Below, piece by piece: positions 31,450-38,450 of a stretch of DNA of 64,000 bases. Positions within the stretch are counted from its first letter, which is position 1. The number at the start of each line of letters is the position of its first letter. The notes under the pieces are model-generated. The model saw nothing but the letters and a program-made list of their open reading frames with translations, was not told the origin of the DNA and searched no databases. The DNA is from Jeotgalicoccus sp. (GTDB taxonomy: Bacteria; Bacillota; Bacilli; Staphylococcales; Salinicoccaceae). The stretch lies in NCBI GenBank assembly GCA_003513765.1, contig DONT01000002.1, forward strand, positions 186,215 to 250,214, in the 5' to 3' direction. The position numbers were made by a program, and so were the translations under genes.

Positions 31450-32000
31450 TATGTACATCCTCCTATTTATTTAGTTATCTAATTAAATATAGCATATTTG
31501 TAAAATATTTACTACGAACTCTACATAATATAATCGATAAGATAAAACGGGTATTCATTTGAATATTCTATATAAAACAAGTTATTTATTTTGCGATTGA
31601 GATGCGAATTTCTGATATTACTTCCGATTGTCGCGATAATCGTATTTAATTGCCATAATGATGGAATTGCAAGATAAATATATGTTGTTGTAAAAAAGTG
31701 AACGCTTTAAACACACCTACAAGAGCCGTTTAAATGTGCGGTATAGTGTTTGTTCATAAAATGAATGAATCGTCTGTATGAGCTTGTATGAGCGTTTTAG
31801 GCAATGGGCAGTTATATCTGCCGAATTAGTATATACTGACGATAATATCTAAATACTGCAGCGTTTACGGGGCAATCTCGGGGCGAATCCGGGGAATGAC
31901 TTGAAACGGCTTCGGAACAGTTCTCACATACTATTCAATAGAAAGCCTTTAGTATCAAGGGTTTGATTAAGATTAGAACGGTGTAGAACAACTCACTATA
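31450..32000. other. Non-coding right end of the island
   Basis: 550 bp without a convincing gene. It holds the second copy of the cargo-flanking repeat (31688-31754) and a small hairpin GGCAG...CTGCC (31806-31821). A rightward open frame fragment (about 31871-31965: LRGNLGANPGND at its start) resembles integrase C-terminal tails. The rest is AT-rich. Packaging or attachment accessory sites could lie here. Confidence 0.5.
31688..31754 (+). repeat. Diverged cargo-flanking repeat, copy B
   Basis: Second copy of the element at 28286-28345 (same three blocks in the same order), 250 bp inside the right island end. Confidence 0.65.
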
Positions 32001-32017
32001 AAAGAAGAACAGTAAGA
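32001..32017 (+). repeat. attR core of the island
   Basis: 17-bp AAAGAAGAACAGTAAGA identical to the rpsR end at 19665-19681, with the original rpsR terminator 10 bp beyond. Confidence 0.9.
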
Positions 32018-32026
32018 AATTACTGA

Positions 32027-32058
32027 ACCCCTGATATCTCAGATATCAGGGGTTTTTC
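32027..32058 (+). terminator. Original rpsR terminator, displaced by the island
   Basis: ACCCCTGATATCT, one base, AGATATCAGGGGT, Ts: a 13-bp perfect stem that should follow rpsR in the uninterrupted chromosome. Confidence 0.92.
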
Positions 32059-32097
32059 TTTAATAAAATCTAAAATATCATCTCTTTTAAGCATGAA

Positions 32098-32286
32098 TCA
32101 CGGCTCTTTTTGTATCTTCTCTATTTCAAAAAATGAATATATAGTCATAATTCCAAGTAATATCAATAGTGGCATCATTCCCCATATATTCACCTGATAA
32201 TAGATACAGATAGATATATTAAATAATAAACTTGCGAGATACACCCATGAAAACTTTCTGCTTAATAACAACTCGTTAATTGGCAT
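32098..32286 (-). CDS. Small two-helix membrane protein, unknown
   Basis: 62 residues. Two hydrophobic segments (WVYLASLLFNISICIYY and IWGMMPLLILLGIMTIY) and a short charged tail. GGAG lies 9 nt before the minus-strand ATG. It is not a recognised family; it is a host gene just outside attR. Confidence 0.65.
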   Translation of the reverse strand: MPINELLLSRKFSWVYLASLLFNISICIYYQVNIWGMMPLLILLGIMTIYSFFEIEKIQKEP

Positions 32287-32354
32287 CGCTGAGAACTCCT
32301 CTGTGTTGTGTAATATATCTACACTATCATATTAAGAAGCCTGAAAAAACGTAT

Positions 32355-32384
32355 AAGAAAAAAACCTCCATACCGGAGGTTCTT
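32355..32384. terminator. Terminator of the YflT-like gene
   Basis: AACCTCC, loop, GGAGGTT with A-run on the left (Ts on the minus strand). It lies 7-30 bp past the minus-strand stop. Confidence 0.85.
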
Positions 32385-32390
32385 TAACTT

Positions 32391-32978
32391 CTATTTGCTG
32401 TCATCTGTTTCTGACAGTTCTTCTTTCATATTAACAATCGTAAATGATTTGCCTTCAAGTTCAACGGTGCGTCTGCTGCCGTCTTCGTGAATAATCTCTG
32501 CAGCATCCATATAGCTGTCGTGTTTTTTCTTCGCTTTTGTTTTAGTTTCTTCTGTATCTTTTTCAATTTGAAGCGGCTGTTCCGACTGCATTCCGTAGGC
32601 TTTCAATGCCTGGTTCTGTGTCGCAGGTTCGCCTGCTGCAGTTTCATCCTGCTTCACTTTTTCCTCTTCCGAGCGGACAAGCAGCAAAATTTTCCCGCTG
32701 TCGATGGCTTCTCTGAACGTCGCATGATCTTCGCCTGTCAAATTTAATTGGGAAGCAACGCGTTCTTCCCTGTTCTCATCTAAAAACTTTGCCGCAACTT
32801 TATCCCACATCGTACCGTCAGCTTTTTTAAAAGGGACGCGAGTGTATCTTAGAAAAGTCGCTTTAAAACGGTCTTTGGCAACGACTGTCATATTGGAATC
32901 CTTCACGCCTTTTGCACGCAGTTCGTAAATTTTATCACTGAGTTCACTGGTATTTGAATAAATTTCAATTGTTGTCAT
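32391..32978 (-). CDS. General stress protein, YflT domain
   Basis: 195 residues. The N-terminal 110 residues form the YflT/heat-stress domain (TIEIYSNTSELSDKIYELRA; GVKDSNMTVVAKD; DSGKILLLV). The C-terminal part is a charged linker plus a short conserved-looking end (RRTVELEGKSFTIVNMKEE). B. subtilis homologues belong to the SigB general stress regulon. I chose the ATG at 32978 with GGAGG 7 nt upstream; the TTG at 32984 is too close. Confidence 0.82.
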   Translation of the reverse strand: MTTIEIYSNTSELSDKIYELRAKGVKDSNMTVVAKDRFKATFLRYTRVPFKKADGTMWDKVAAKFLDENREERVASQLNLTGEDHATFREAIDSGKILLLVRSEEEKVKQDETAAGEPATQNQALKAYGMQSEQPLQIEKDTEETKTKAKKKHDSYMDAAEIIHEDGSRRTVELEGKSFTIVNMKEELSETDDSK

Positions 32979-33041
32979 ACTCAATCCTCCATCACAATCT
33001 TTTACTACAATTATACCCTAAATGAATTTTGTGAAACTCTA

Positions 33042-33085
33042 AATAACGTTCGTTATTGACATATATTTCTAATTTCCTATATATT
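33042..33085 (+). promoter_or_regulatory. Promoter with palindromic operator of the HTH-TPR regulator
   Basis: AATAACG-TT-CGTTATT (33042-33057) is a 7-bp inverted repeat that runs into the -35 box TTGACA (33056-33061). TATATT at 33080-33085 follows after 18 bp. Binding here would block the polymerase, so autorepression or repression by another regulator is likely. Confidence 0.75.
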
Positions 33086-33104
33086 GTAAATGAGGGGGAA
33101 GGCT

Positions 33105-33842
33105 ATGCAGATAAACAACTCAGCAATAATATCTCGCCGTAAGGAATACGGCATGTCTCAAGCATCATTGTCACTGAAAACAGGGGTTTCGGTGTCGACA
33201 ATCAGCCGATTGGAAAAAGGGGAAAATGTTCGTTTTATTTATGTTGTAAAAGTAATGACAGTGCTGGACTTAACACTTGAAGATGTAGTTATCAGGGTGA
33301 CACCGGCAGTGGATATGAAAATAACTGAAGAGCTCGATTTAATCAGAGAACATTCCAAGTTGGAGTTAATAGAAGGTGTGCTGAATAAATTAACAGTACT
33401 TGAATGGCGGAGCAACAATAAACTGTCTGTCTATTACGATTGGCATCGAGCGATTTTATTTAAGCAGCAGAATAATTTTGATGAGGCGCTTAAGTCGCTG
33501 GACAAAGCGATTAAGCGAATTGAAGATAAAAGTTCACTGGAATATTTAAAAGCAGGCTTGTATATGGCAAAAGGCAATGTACTTTACGGTGATGGGAGCG
33601 GCGGTCTGAATTATTATATTAAAGCTGCACAGATTTACAGCAAAAATACTGATAAAGTGTATTACCGTACAGCTGTGAAACTCTATATTAATCTTATGAG
33701 AGGCTACGCCAGTACAAAAGAATACAGTAAAATACTTCTTTATGCAGAGAGAGCAAAATGTCTGCTGAGACGGAATGAATCGACATTCCTGCTCGAAAAA
33801 ATTGAACGTATAGAAAAAAGAGCTCGTGATGAACTGAAATAA
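33105..33842 (+). CDS. HTH-TPR regulator, RRNPP-like
   Basis: 245 residues. The XRE helix-turn-helix spans about 8-62 (SRRKEYGMSQASLSLKTGVS, then TISRLEKGENVRF). It is followed by at least three TPR-like helical pairs from about 85 to 245 (YYDWHRAILFKQQNNFDEAL; LYMAKGNVLYGD; YINLMRGYASTKEYSKILLYAE). HTH plus TPR is the layout of Rgg, PlcR, PrgX and AimR, which bind re-imported peptides. I chose the ATG at 33105, after GGGGGAAGG. A short secreted-peptide gene follows 152 bp downstream. No C-terminal enzyme domain is seen. Confidence 0.82.
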   Translation: MQINNSAIISRRKEYGMSQASLSLKTGVSVSTISRLEKGENVRFIYVVKVMTVLDLTLEDVVIRVTPAVDMKITEELDLIREHSKLELIEGVLNKLTVLEWRSNNKLSVYYDWHRAILFKQQNNFDEALKSLDKAIKRIEDKSSLEYLKAGLYMAKGNVLYGDGSGGLNYYIKAAQIYSKNTDKVYYRTAVKLYINLMRGYASTKEYSKILLYAERAKCLLRRNESTFLLEKIERIEKRARDELK

Positions 33843-33865
33843 ATTAAAGTTGTTTGAAAAACATA

Positions 33866-33887
33866 AACAATTTATCATATATGAGAA
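33866..33887. promoter_or_regulatory. Palindromic site, chromosomal copy
   Basis: AACAATTTATCATATATGAGAA contains TCATATATGA (33875-33884), about 110 bp before the peptide gene. It is similar to the island site at 30062-30083 with compensated end bases. A weak promoter (TATAAT near 33937, no good -35) lies between site and peptide, as expected for an activated gene. Confidence 0.5.
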
Positions 33888-33994
33888 ATGCCAAATATTT
33901 AGTTAGTTATCTAAGCAGTAGATTCATTATAATTAAAATACTCTGATACATAAAAATGAACACAGAGAAAATTATAAAAAGTAGGTTATGACAC

Positions 33995-34126
33995 ATGAAA
34001 AGTATATTTAAAAAGTTCCTCATGTCACTCGGTTTAATCGCGCTTTTATTTTTTTCAAATACGGCAGCCGATGCTGAGGTTTTTCCTCAGCCTAATAAAC
34101 ACGACTGTCTATTAGGTGTATTTTAA
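33995..34126 (+). CDS. Candidate secreted signalling pre-peptide
   Basis: 43 residues. A basic start (MKSIFKKF), a hydrophobic core (MSLGLIALLFFSNTA) and a likely signal-peptidase site after AADA leave a 16-residue pro-peptide ending in HDCLLGVF. Size, export signal and short hydrophobic C-terminus match pre-peptides such as PapR, NprX or AimP. The stop overlaps the next start (TAATG), so it is cotranslated with the YfbU-like gene. AGTAGG lies upstream as a weak ribosome site. The mature peptide cannot be defined from sequence. Confidence 0.72.
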   Translation: MKSIFKKFLMSLGLIALLFFSNTAADAEVFPQPNKHDCLLGVF

Positions 34127-34686
34127 TGAGCAGCATCATGCCATCTGACAGCCTGGGTTTTATCAATACAACAGGGAAAATCCAGCTGATCAGTTCATTG
34201 GAAAGTATGCAGCAAAGAAGTACGGATAATGAATACATCGATTACTGTCATTACTGTCTGAACATCGTGAGACAGGGGATTGAGATGAATTATTATGAAG
34301 TGCTGGATTTTATCGGAGTGACTGGTGAGACGGTACCGGCTGAAGTTTCGATTGAAGTTATGTTTTTAATGGAGATGTTCGATCATATTTCTCTTTCACT
34401 GTCGGTATTGCCGGAAGCTGATGCAAATGATGCAGTTTTCGAATGCTACACGAAGTTTTGCGGTTTTGAGACATCATTATCTGCACATTTGTCTTATTAC
34501 ATATTTTTGATGAGAACAAATAAATACCGTGTGCCGATTTTTAAGGAAGCACTGCCCTTGACGTTAAGTCATTACCGGGAAATGATGCTGACGTACGAGC
34601 GGTATAAAAGAAATTTATATTTGACGAAAGATATGATAAAAGATATTTGTATCCGGCGCGAACAGCAGATCAAATTTTTATTATAA
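34126..34686 (+). CDS. YfbU-family protein
   Basis: 186 residues. The pattern matches the YfbU domain: QLISSLESM at about 20-30, YCLNIVRQGIEMNYYEVLDF near 45, EVSIEVMFLMEMFDHISLSL near 73, KFCGFETSLSAHLSYYIFLM near 108 and SHYREMMLTYERY near 150. The biochemical role of YfbU proteins is not settled. It is translationally coupled to the secreted peptide and probably the output, or a modulator, of the peptide-regulator pair. A terminator shared with the convergent gene follows. Confidence 0.7.
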   Translation: MSSIMPSDSLGFINTTGKIQLISSLESMQQRSTDNEYIDYCHYCLNIVRQGIEMNYYEVLDFIGVTGETVPAEVSIEVMFLMEMFDHISLSLSVLPEADANDAVFECYTKFCGFETSLSAHLSYYIFLMRTNKYRVPIFKEALPLTLSHYREMMLTYERYKRNLYLTKDMIKDICIRREQQIKFLL

Positions 34687-34692
34687 GAAAAA

Positions 34693-34722
34693 ACCGGTGA
34701 TAATTAGAAATTATCACCCGGT
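34693..34722. terminator. Bidirectional terminator after the YfbU-like gene
   Basis: ACCGGTGATAATT and AATTATCACCCGGT (one bulged base) with A and T runs on either side; it overlaps the stop of the convergent stress-protein gene. Confidence 0.88.
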
Positions 34723-35084
34723 CCTTTTTCGATTTCCGATTCAACACTATTACGGCTTATTTCACGGTTTAATGAGGTATCGTCAAAAGCCAGCAGAAAC
34801 ATTCCATCCTCCAGCGTTTTCAAATGCGTGCTGACTAGGTCAGGATTGAGGCCTGAAGCATACAGGAAATCTTCTGCTTTTACATTTTGTGTGAAAAAAT
34901 CTTTAAATGATAAACTGTGTGAATGAGGGTTGTATGTACAGCCCATATAGTCAGTCCAGTCAGGTTCGAGATCTGCGAGACCTAAAATATTAAAATCTTC
35001 TTCATAGTAGTTTTCTTCCTGTTTTAATAAGTCAATTCTTTCTAAAATTTCATCCAATGAATTATACTTTTCAATGTATTGCAT
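34704..35084 (-). CDS. Small YflT-like stress protein
   Basis: 126 residues. Weakly YflT-like: YIEKYNSLDEILERIDLLKQ at the N-terminus, LEPDWTDYMG in the middle and the DGMFLLAFDD strand near the end. The ATG at 35082-35084 has GAGGTG 7 nt upstream; the longer frame has no site. It is the second YflT-type gene in 2.5 kb. Function beyond general stress is unknown. Confidence 0.65.
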   Translation of the reverse strand: MQYIEKYNSLDEILERIDLLKQEENYYEEDFNILGLADLEPDWTDYMGCTYNPHSHSLSFKDFFTQNVKAEDFLYASGLNPDLVSTHLKTLEDGMFLLAFDDTSLNREISRNSVESEIEKGPGDNF

Positions 35085-35248
35085 TACGTTCACCTCTAAA
35101 TAAATATTTGTTATAAATCTATTACCCGAGGTATAATTTCTCAAACTTTCTCATCTACATTGAATTCATAAAATTCCGAACATTAAGAGTGTCTTTCATA
35201 TCCTTCGATAGTGTTTTATAATAAGACATATTTAATAAGTTCACTTTA

Positions 35249-35277
35249 TTGTTTGACAGTTCGGATTTTGTTATAAT
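35249..35277 (+). promoter_or_regulatory. Promoter of guaB
   Basis: TTGTTT (35249-35254), 17 bp, TATAAT (35272-35277). The leader to guaB is about 60 nt, too short for a purine riboswitch. Confidence 0.8.
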
Positions 35278-35343
35278 AGGGAAATTAATATTTTATACCA
35301 GATGCAGCATACGACAAATTATTATAACCAGGAGGCAGTTTTT

Positions 35344-36813
35344 ATGTGGGAAGATAAGTTTAAAAAAGAAGGACTTACATTTGATGATGTATTACTTCTG
35401 CCGGCTCATTCAGCAGTATTACCTAAAGAGGTTGATTTAAGTGTCGAACTGGCACCAAATCTGAAATTAAACATTCCTTTAATCAGTGCGGGAATGGATA
35501 CAGTAACTGAATCTCAAATGGCGATTGCAATAGCACGCCAGGGCGGTCTTGGAGTTATTCATAAGAACATGTCTATTGAACGTCAGCGTGATGAAGTAGA
35601 GAAAGTTAAGCGTTCGGAAAATGGTGTTATTAAAGATCCGTTCTTCCTGACAAAAGAAGAACAGGTATTTGCAGCAGAACATCTGATGAGTAAATACAGA
35701 ATTTCAGGTGTACCTATCGTTAATAATCCACAAGAGAAAAAACTGATCGGAATTATTACAAACAGAGATATGCGCTTTGTCGAAAACTTCTCCATGACAA
35801 TCGAAGAGGTTATGACAAAAGATAATCTGATTACTGCACCTGTCGGGACGAAATTGGAAGATGCCGGCCGTATTTTACAAAAACACCGCATTGAAAAACT
35901 ACCGTTAGTCGATGATAACAACGTGCTTCAAGGGTTAATTACGATCAAAGATATTGAAAAAGTAATCGAATTCCCGAATGCTGCAAAAGATGATCAAGGC
36001 AGACTTCTTGTTGCGGCAGCAATTGGTATTGCGAAAGAAACAGAAAAACGTGCAGAAGAATTGATCGCGGGCGGTGCAGATGCGCTGGTTATCGATACTG
36101 CACACGGTCACTCACAGGGTGTACTCGATGCAATTAAAGATATCCGCAGCAAGTTCCCGGACACGACTTTAATCGCGGGTAACGTTGCTACAGCTGAGGG
36201 GACAAGAGCATTAATTGAAGCGGGCGTGGATGTCGTTAAAGTTGGTATCGGCCCAGGTTCAATTTGTACAACACGTGTGGTTACAGGCGTTGGCGTACCC
36301 CAGGTTACGGCAGTATATGACGCAGCAACGGAAGCACGCAAGCACGGCAAAGCGATTATCGCAGACGGCGGAATTAAACTGTCAGGAGATATCGTGAAAG
36401 CATTAGCTGCAGGCGGACATGCTGTAATGCTCGGCAGTCTGTTAGCAGGTACTGCAGAATCTCCGGGAGAAACTGAAATGTTCCAGGGACGCCGCTACAA
36501 AACATACCGCGGTATGGGTTCACTTGGTGCAATGGAGCAGGGCTCTAAAGACCGTTACTTCCAGGAAGACACTGAAGCGAAAAAATTCGTTCCGGAAGGT
36601 ATTGAAGGACGTACAGAATATAAAGGGCCTCTATCGGAAACAGTTTACCAGCTCCTAGGCGGACTGCGTTCAGGAATGGGCTATACAGGAAGCCAGGACC
36701 TTAAAGCATTAAGAGAAGATGCACAGTTCGTTAAAATTACAGGTGCAGGTCTGATTGAAAGTCACCCGCATAACGTTCAAGTTACAAAAGAAGCACCAAA
36801 CTATAGTATATAA
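35344..36813 (+). CDS. guaB: Inosine-5'-monophosphate dehydrogenase
   Basis: 489 residues. It oxidises IMP to XMP, the first committed step of GMP synthesis. The TIM barrel is split by two CBS domains (about 95-210). The catalytic loop is GIGPGSICTTRVVTGVGVPQ with the active-site Cys near 308, and the flap RYFQEDTEAKKFVPEGIEG near 405 is present. AGGAGG lies 9 nt before the ATG at 35344; the frame opens earlier, at 35302, without a site. guaA follows after 14 bp, so the two form an operon. Confidence 0.97.
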   Translation: MWEDKFKKEGLTFDDVLLLPAHSAVLPKEVDLSVELAPNLKLNIPLISAGMDTVTESQMAIAIARQGGLGVIHKNMSIERQRDEVEKVKRSENGVIKDPFFLTKEEQVFAAEHLMSKYRISGVPIVNNPQEKKLIGIITNRDMRFVENFSMTIEEVMTKDNLITAPVGTKLEDAGRILQKHRIEKLPLVDDNNVLQGLITIKDIEKVIEFPNAAKDDQGRLLVAAAIGIAKETEKRAEELIAGGADALVIDTAHGHSQGVLDAIKDIRSKFPDTTLIAGNVATAEGTRALIEAGVDVVKVGIGPGSICTTRVVTGVGVPQVTAVYDAATEARKHGKAIIADGGIKLSGDIVKALAAGGHAVMLGSLLAGTAESPGETEMFQGRRYKTYRGMGSLGAMEQGSKDRYFQEDTEAKKFVPEGIEGRTEYKGPLSETVYQLLGGLRSGMGYTGSQDLKALREDAQFVKITGAGLIESHPHNVQVTKEAPNYSI

Positions 36814-36827
36814 GGAGTAATTCTTTC

Positions 36828-38372
36828 ATGGAAATGGCTAAAGAGCAGGAACTTATTTTAGTAATTGATTACGGCAGTCAGTATAACCAGTTAATTACAC
36901 GCCGTATTCGTGAACTTGGCGTGTACAGTGAGCTGCATAATCCGAGTATCACGATTGAAGAAATTAAAGAACTCGAACCAAAAGGAATTATTCTGTCAGG
37001 CGGACCGCGTTCTGTATATGCCGATGATGCATTTACAGTAGACCCTGCTGTATTTGACCTCGGCGTTCCTGTACTTGGTATCTGCTACGGCATGCAGCTG
37101 ATGATGCAGCTGAACGGCGGAGAAGTCGTAAACTCGGATCAAAAAGAATCAGGTGTGACTGAAATGAATCTTAACAATGAAGTCGATATTTTTGCCGGCT
37201 GGGATAAGATTGAATCAGTATTGATGAGCCACGGTGACAAAGTAACGAAATTAGGTGATGGTTTCTCTGTTATCGCTCACACAAACCTATGTGCGAATGC
37301 GGCAGTTAAACACGATGAAAAACCATTTTACGGTGTGCAGTTCCATCCGGAATCAAGAGACACTGCAAACGGCAGACAGTTCCTGAAGACATTTATTAGA
37401 GATATTTGCGACTGTACCGGCGAATGGACGATGGAGAACTTTATTGATATAGAAATCGATAAAATCCGTGAAACAGTCGGCGATAAAAAAGTATTATGTG
37501 CGATGAGCGGCGGGGTAGATTCCTCTGTAACAGCTGTGCTGCTCCACAGAGCAATCGGTGACCAGCTGACATGTATTTTTGTGGACCACGGTTTACTGCG
37601 TAAAGGTGAAGCGGAGATGGTGATGGAGCAGTTCGGTGAAGGTTTCAACATGAACATCATTAAAGTGGACGCTAAAGACCGTTTTATGTCCAAACTTAAA
37701 GGTGTATCGGATCCGGAGCAGAAACGTAAAATTATCGGTAACGAGTTTATTTATGTATTCGATGACGAAGCATCTAAACTGACAGACGTGGACTACCTTG
37801 CACAAGGTACGCTGTATACTGACATTATTGAATCGGGTACGGAAACAGCAACGACAATTAAATCTCATCACAACGTGGGCGGACTGCCAGAAGATATGCA
37901 GTTTGAACTGATTGAACCGCTGAATACACTGTTCAAAGATGAGGTCCGTGAACTTGGTGTTGAACTGGGTATTCCTGAACACCTTGTATGGAGACAGCCA
38001 TTCCCGGGGCCGGGACTTGGTATCCGTATCCTAGGTGAAATTACGGAAGAAAAACTGGAAATCGTTAGAGAAAGCGATTGGATTTTAAGAGATGAAATCG
38101 CGAAAGCCGGACTTGAAAGAGATATCTGGCAATACTTCACAGTACTGCCTAATATTCGCTCAGTCGGAGTTACAGGCGACTACAGAACGTATGATTATAC
38201 AATCGGTATCAGAGCTGTAACAAGTGTGGACGGAATGACCAGTAACTTCGCAAGAATTGACTGGGATGTTATGGAGAAAATCTCTAAACGCCTTGTTAAT
38301 GAAACAAAGCACATCAACCGTGTGGTATATGATGTGACAAGCAAACCGCCAGCGACAATTGAGTGGGAATAA
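36828..38372 (+). CDS. guaA: GMP synthase (glutamine-hydrolysing)
   Basis: 514 residues. The class-I glutamine amidotransferase domain (residues 1-200) has the nucleophile Cys in GICYGMQLM near 86 and the His-x-Glu in QFHPES near 173. The ATP pyrophosphatase P-loop SGGVDSS is near 228, followed by the dimerisation domain ending in PPATIEWE. It converts XMP to GMP. A strong bidirectional terminator follows. Confidence 0.97.
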   Translation: MEMAKEQELILVIDYGSQYNQLITRRIRELGVYSELHNPSITIEEIKELEPKGIILSGGPRSVYADDAFTVDPAVFDLGVPVLGICYGMQLMMQLNGGEVVNSDQKESGVTEMNLNNEVDIFAGWDKIESVLMSHGDKVTKLGDGFSVIAHTNLCANAAVKHDEKPFYGVQFHPESRDTANGRQFLKTFIRDICDCTGEWTMENFIDIEIDKIRETVGDKKVLCAMSGGVDSSVTAVLLHRAIGDQLTCIFVDHGLLRKGEAEMVMEQFGEGFNMNIIKVDAKDRFMSKLKGVSDPEQKRKIIGNEFIYVFDDEASKLTDVDYLAQGTLYTDIIESGTETATTIKSHHNVGGLPEDMQFELIEPLNTLFKDEVRELGVELGIPEHLVWRQPFPGPGLGIRILGEITEEKLEIVRESDWILRDEIAKAGLERDIWQYFTVLPNIRSVGVTGDYRTYDYTIGIRAVTSVDGMTSNFARIDWDVMEKISKRLVNETKHINRVVYDVTSKPPATIEWE

Positions 38373-38390
38373 TGCTGGAGTAATTTTATA

Positions 38391-38429
38391 AGAGCCAAAA
38401 ACCTTATATCAAGGTTTTTGGCTCTTTTT
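38391..38429. terminator. Bidirectional terminator between guaA and nhaC
   Basis: AGAGCCAAAAACCTT, loop, AAGGTTTTTGGCTCT, a 15-bp perfect stem with Ts to the right. Confidence 0.93.
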
Positions 38430-38450
38430 ATGGGCTGATTATCAAGTTTT

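Larger units (their letters stand above)
19665..32017. mobile_element. Phage-inducible chromosomal island (SaPI-like PICI) in rpsR
   Basis: A 12.3-kb element bounded by a 17-bp direct repeat, AAAGAAGAACAGTAAGA, at 19665-19681 (attL, in rpsR) and 32001-32017 (attR). Past attR lies the original rpsR terminator. Content and order match Gram-positive PICIs: leftward integrase and repressor, divergent Cro-like gene, AlpA-type factor, initiator with iterons, primase-helicase, small phage-like genes, small terminase, then variable cargo. No capsid, tail, portal, large terminase or lysis genes are present, so it needs a helper phage for packaging. Confidence 0.92.

Noticed and set aside
31178..31474. 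Ser/Val-rich rightward ORF
   Set aside because: It is the reverse reading of the Glu/Thr repeat of the DUF4352 lipoprotein.
19665..32017. Complete or defective prophage instead of a PICI
   Set aside because: No portal, capsid, tail, large terminase, holin or endolysin genes; gene order fits an island, and 12.3 kb is too small.
35281..35343. Guanine riboswitch before guaB
   Set aside because: Only about 60 nt lie between the -10 box and the start, with none of the conserved purine-riboswitch core.
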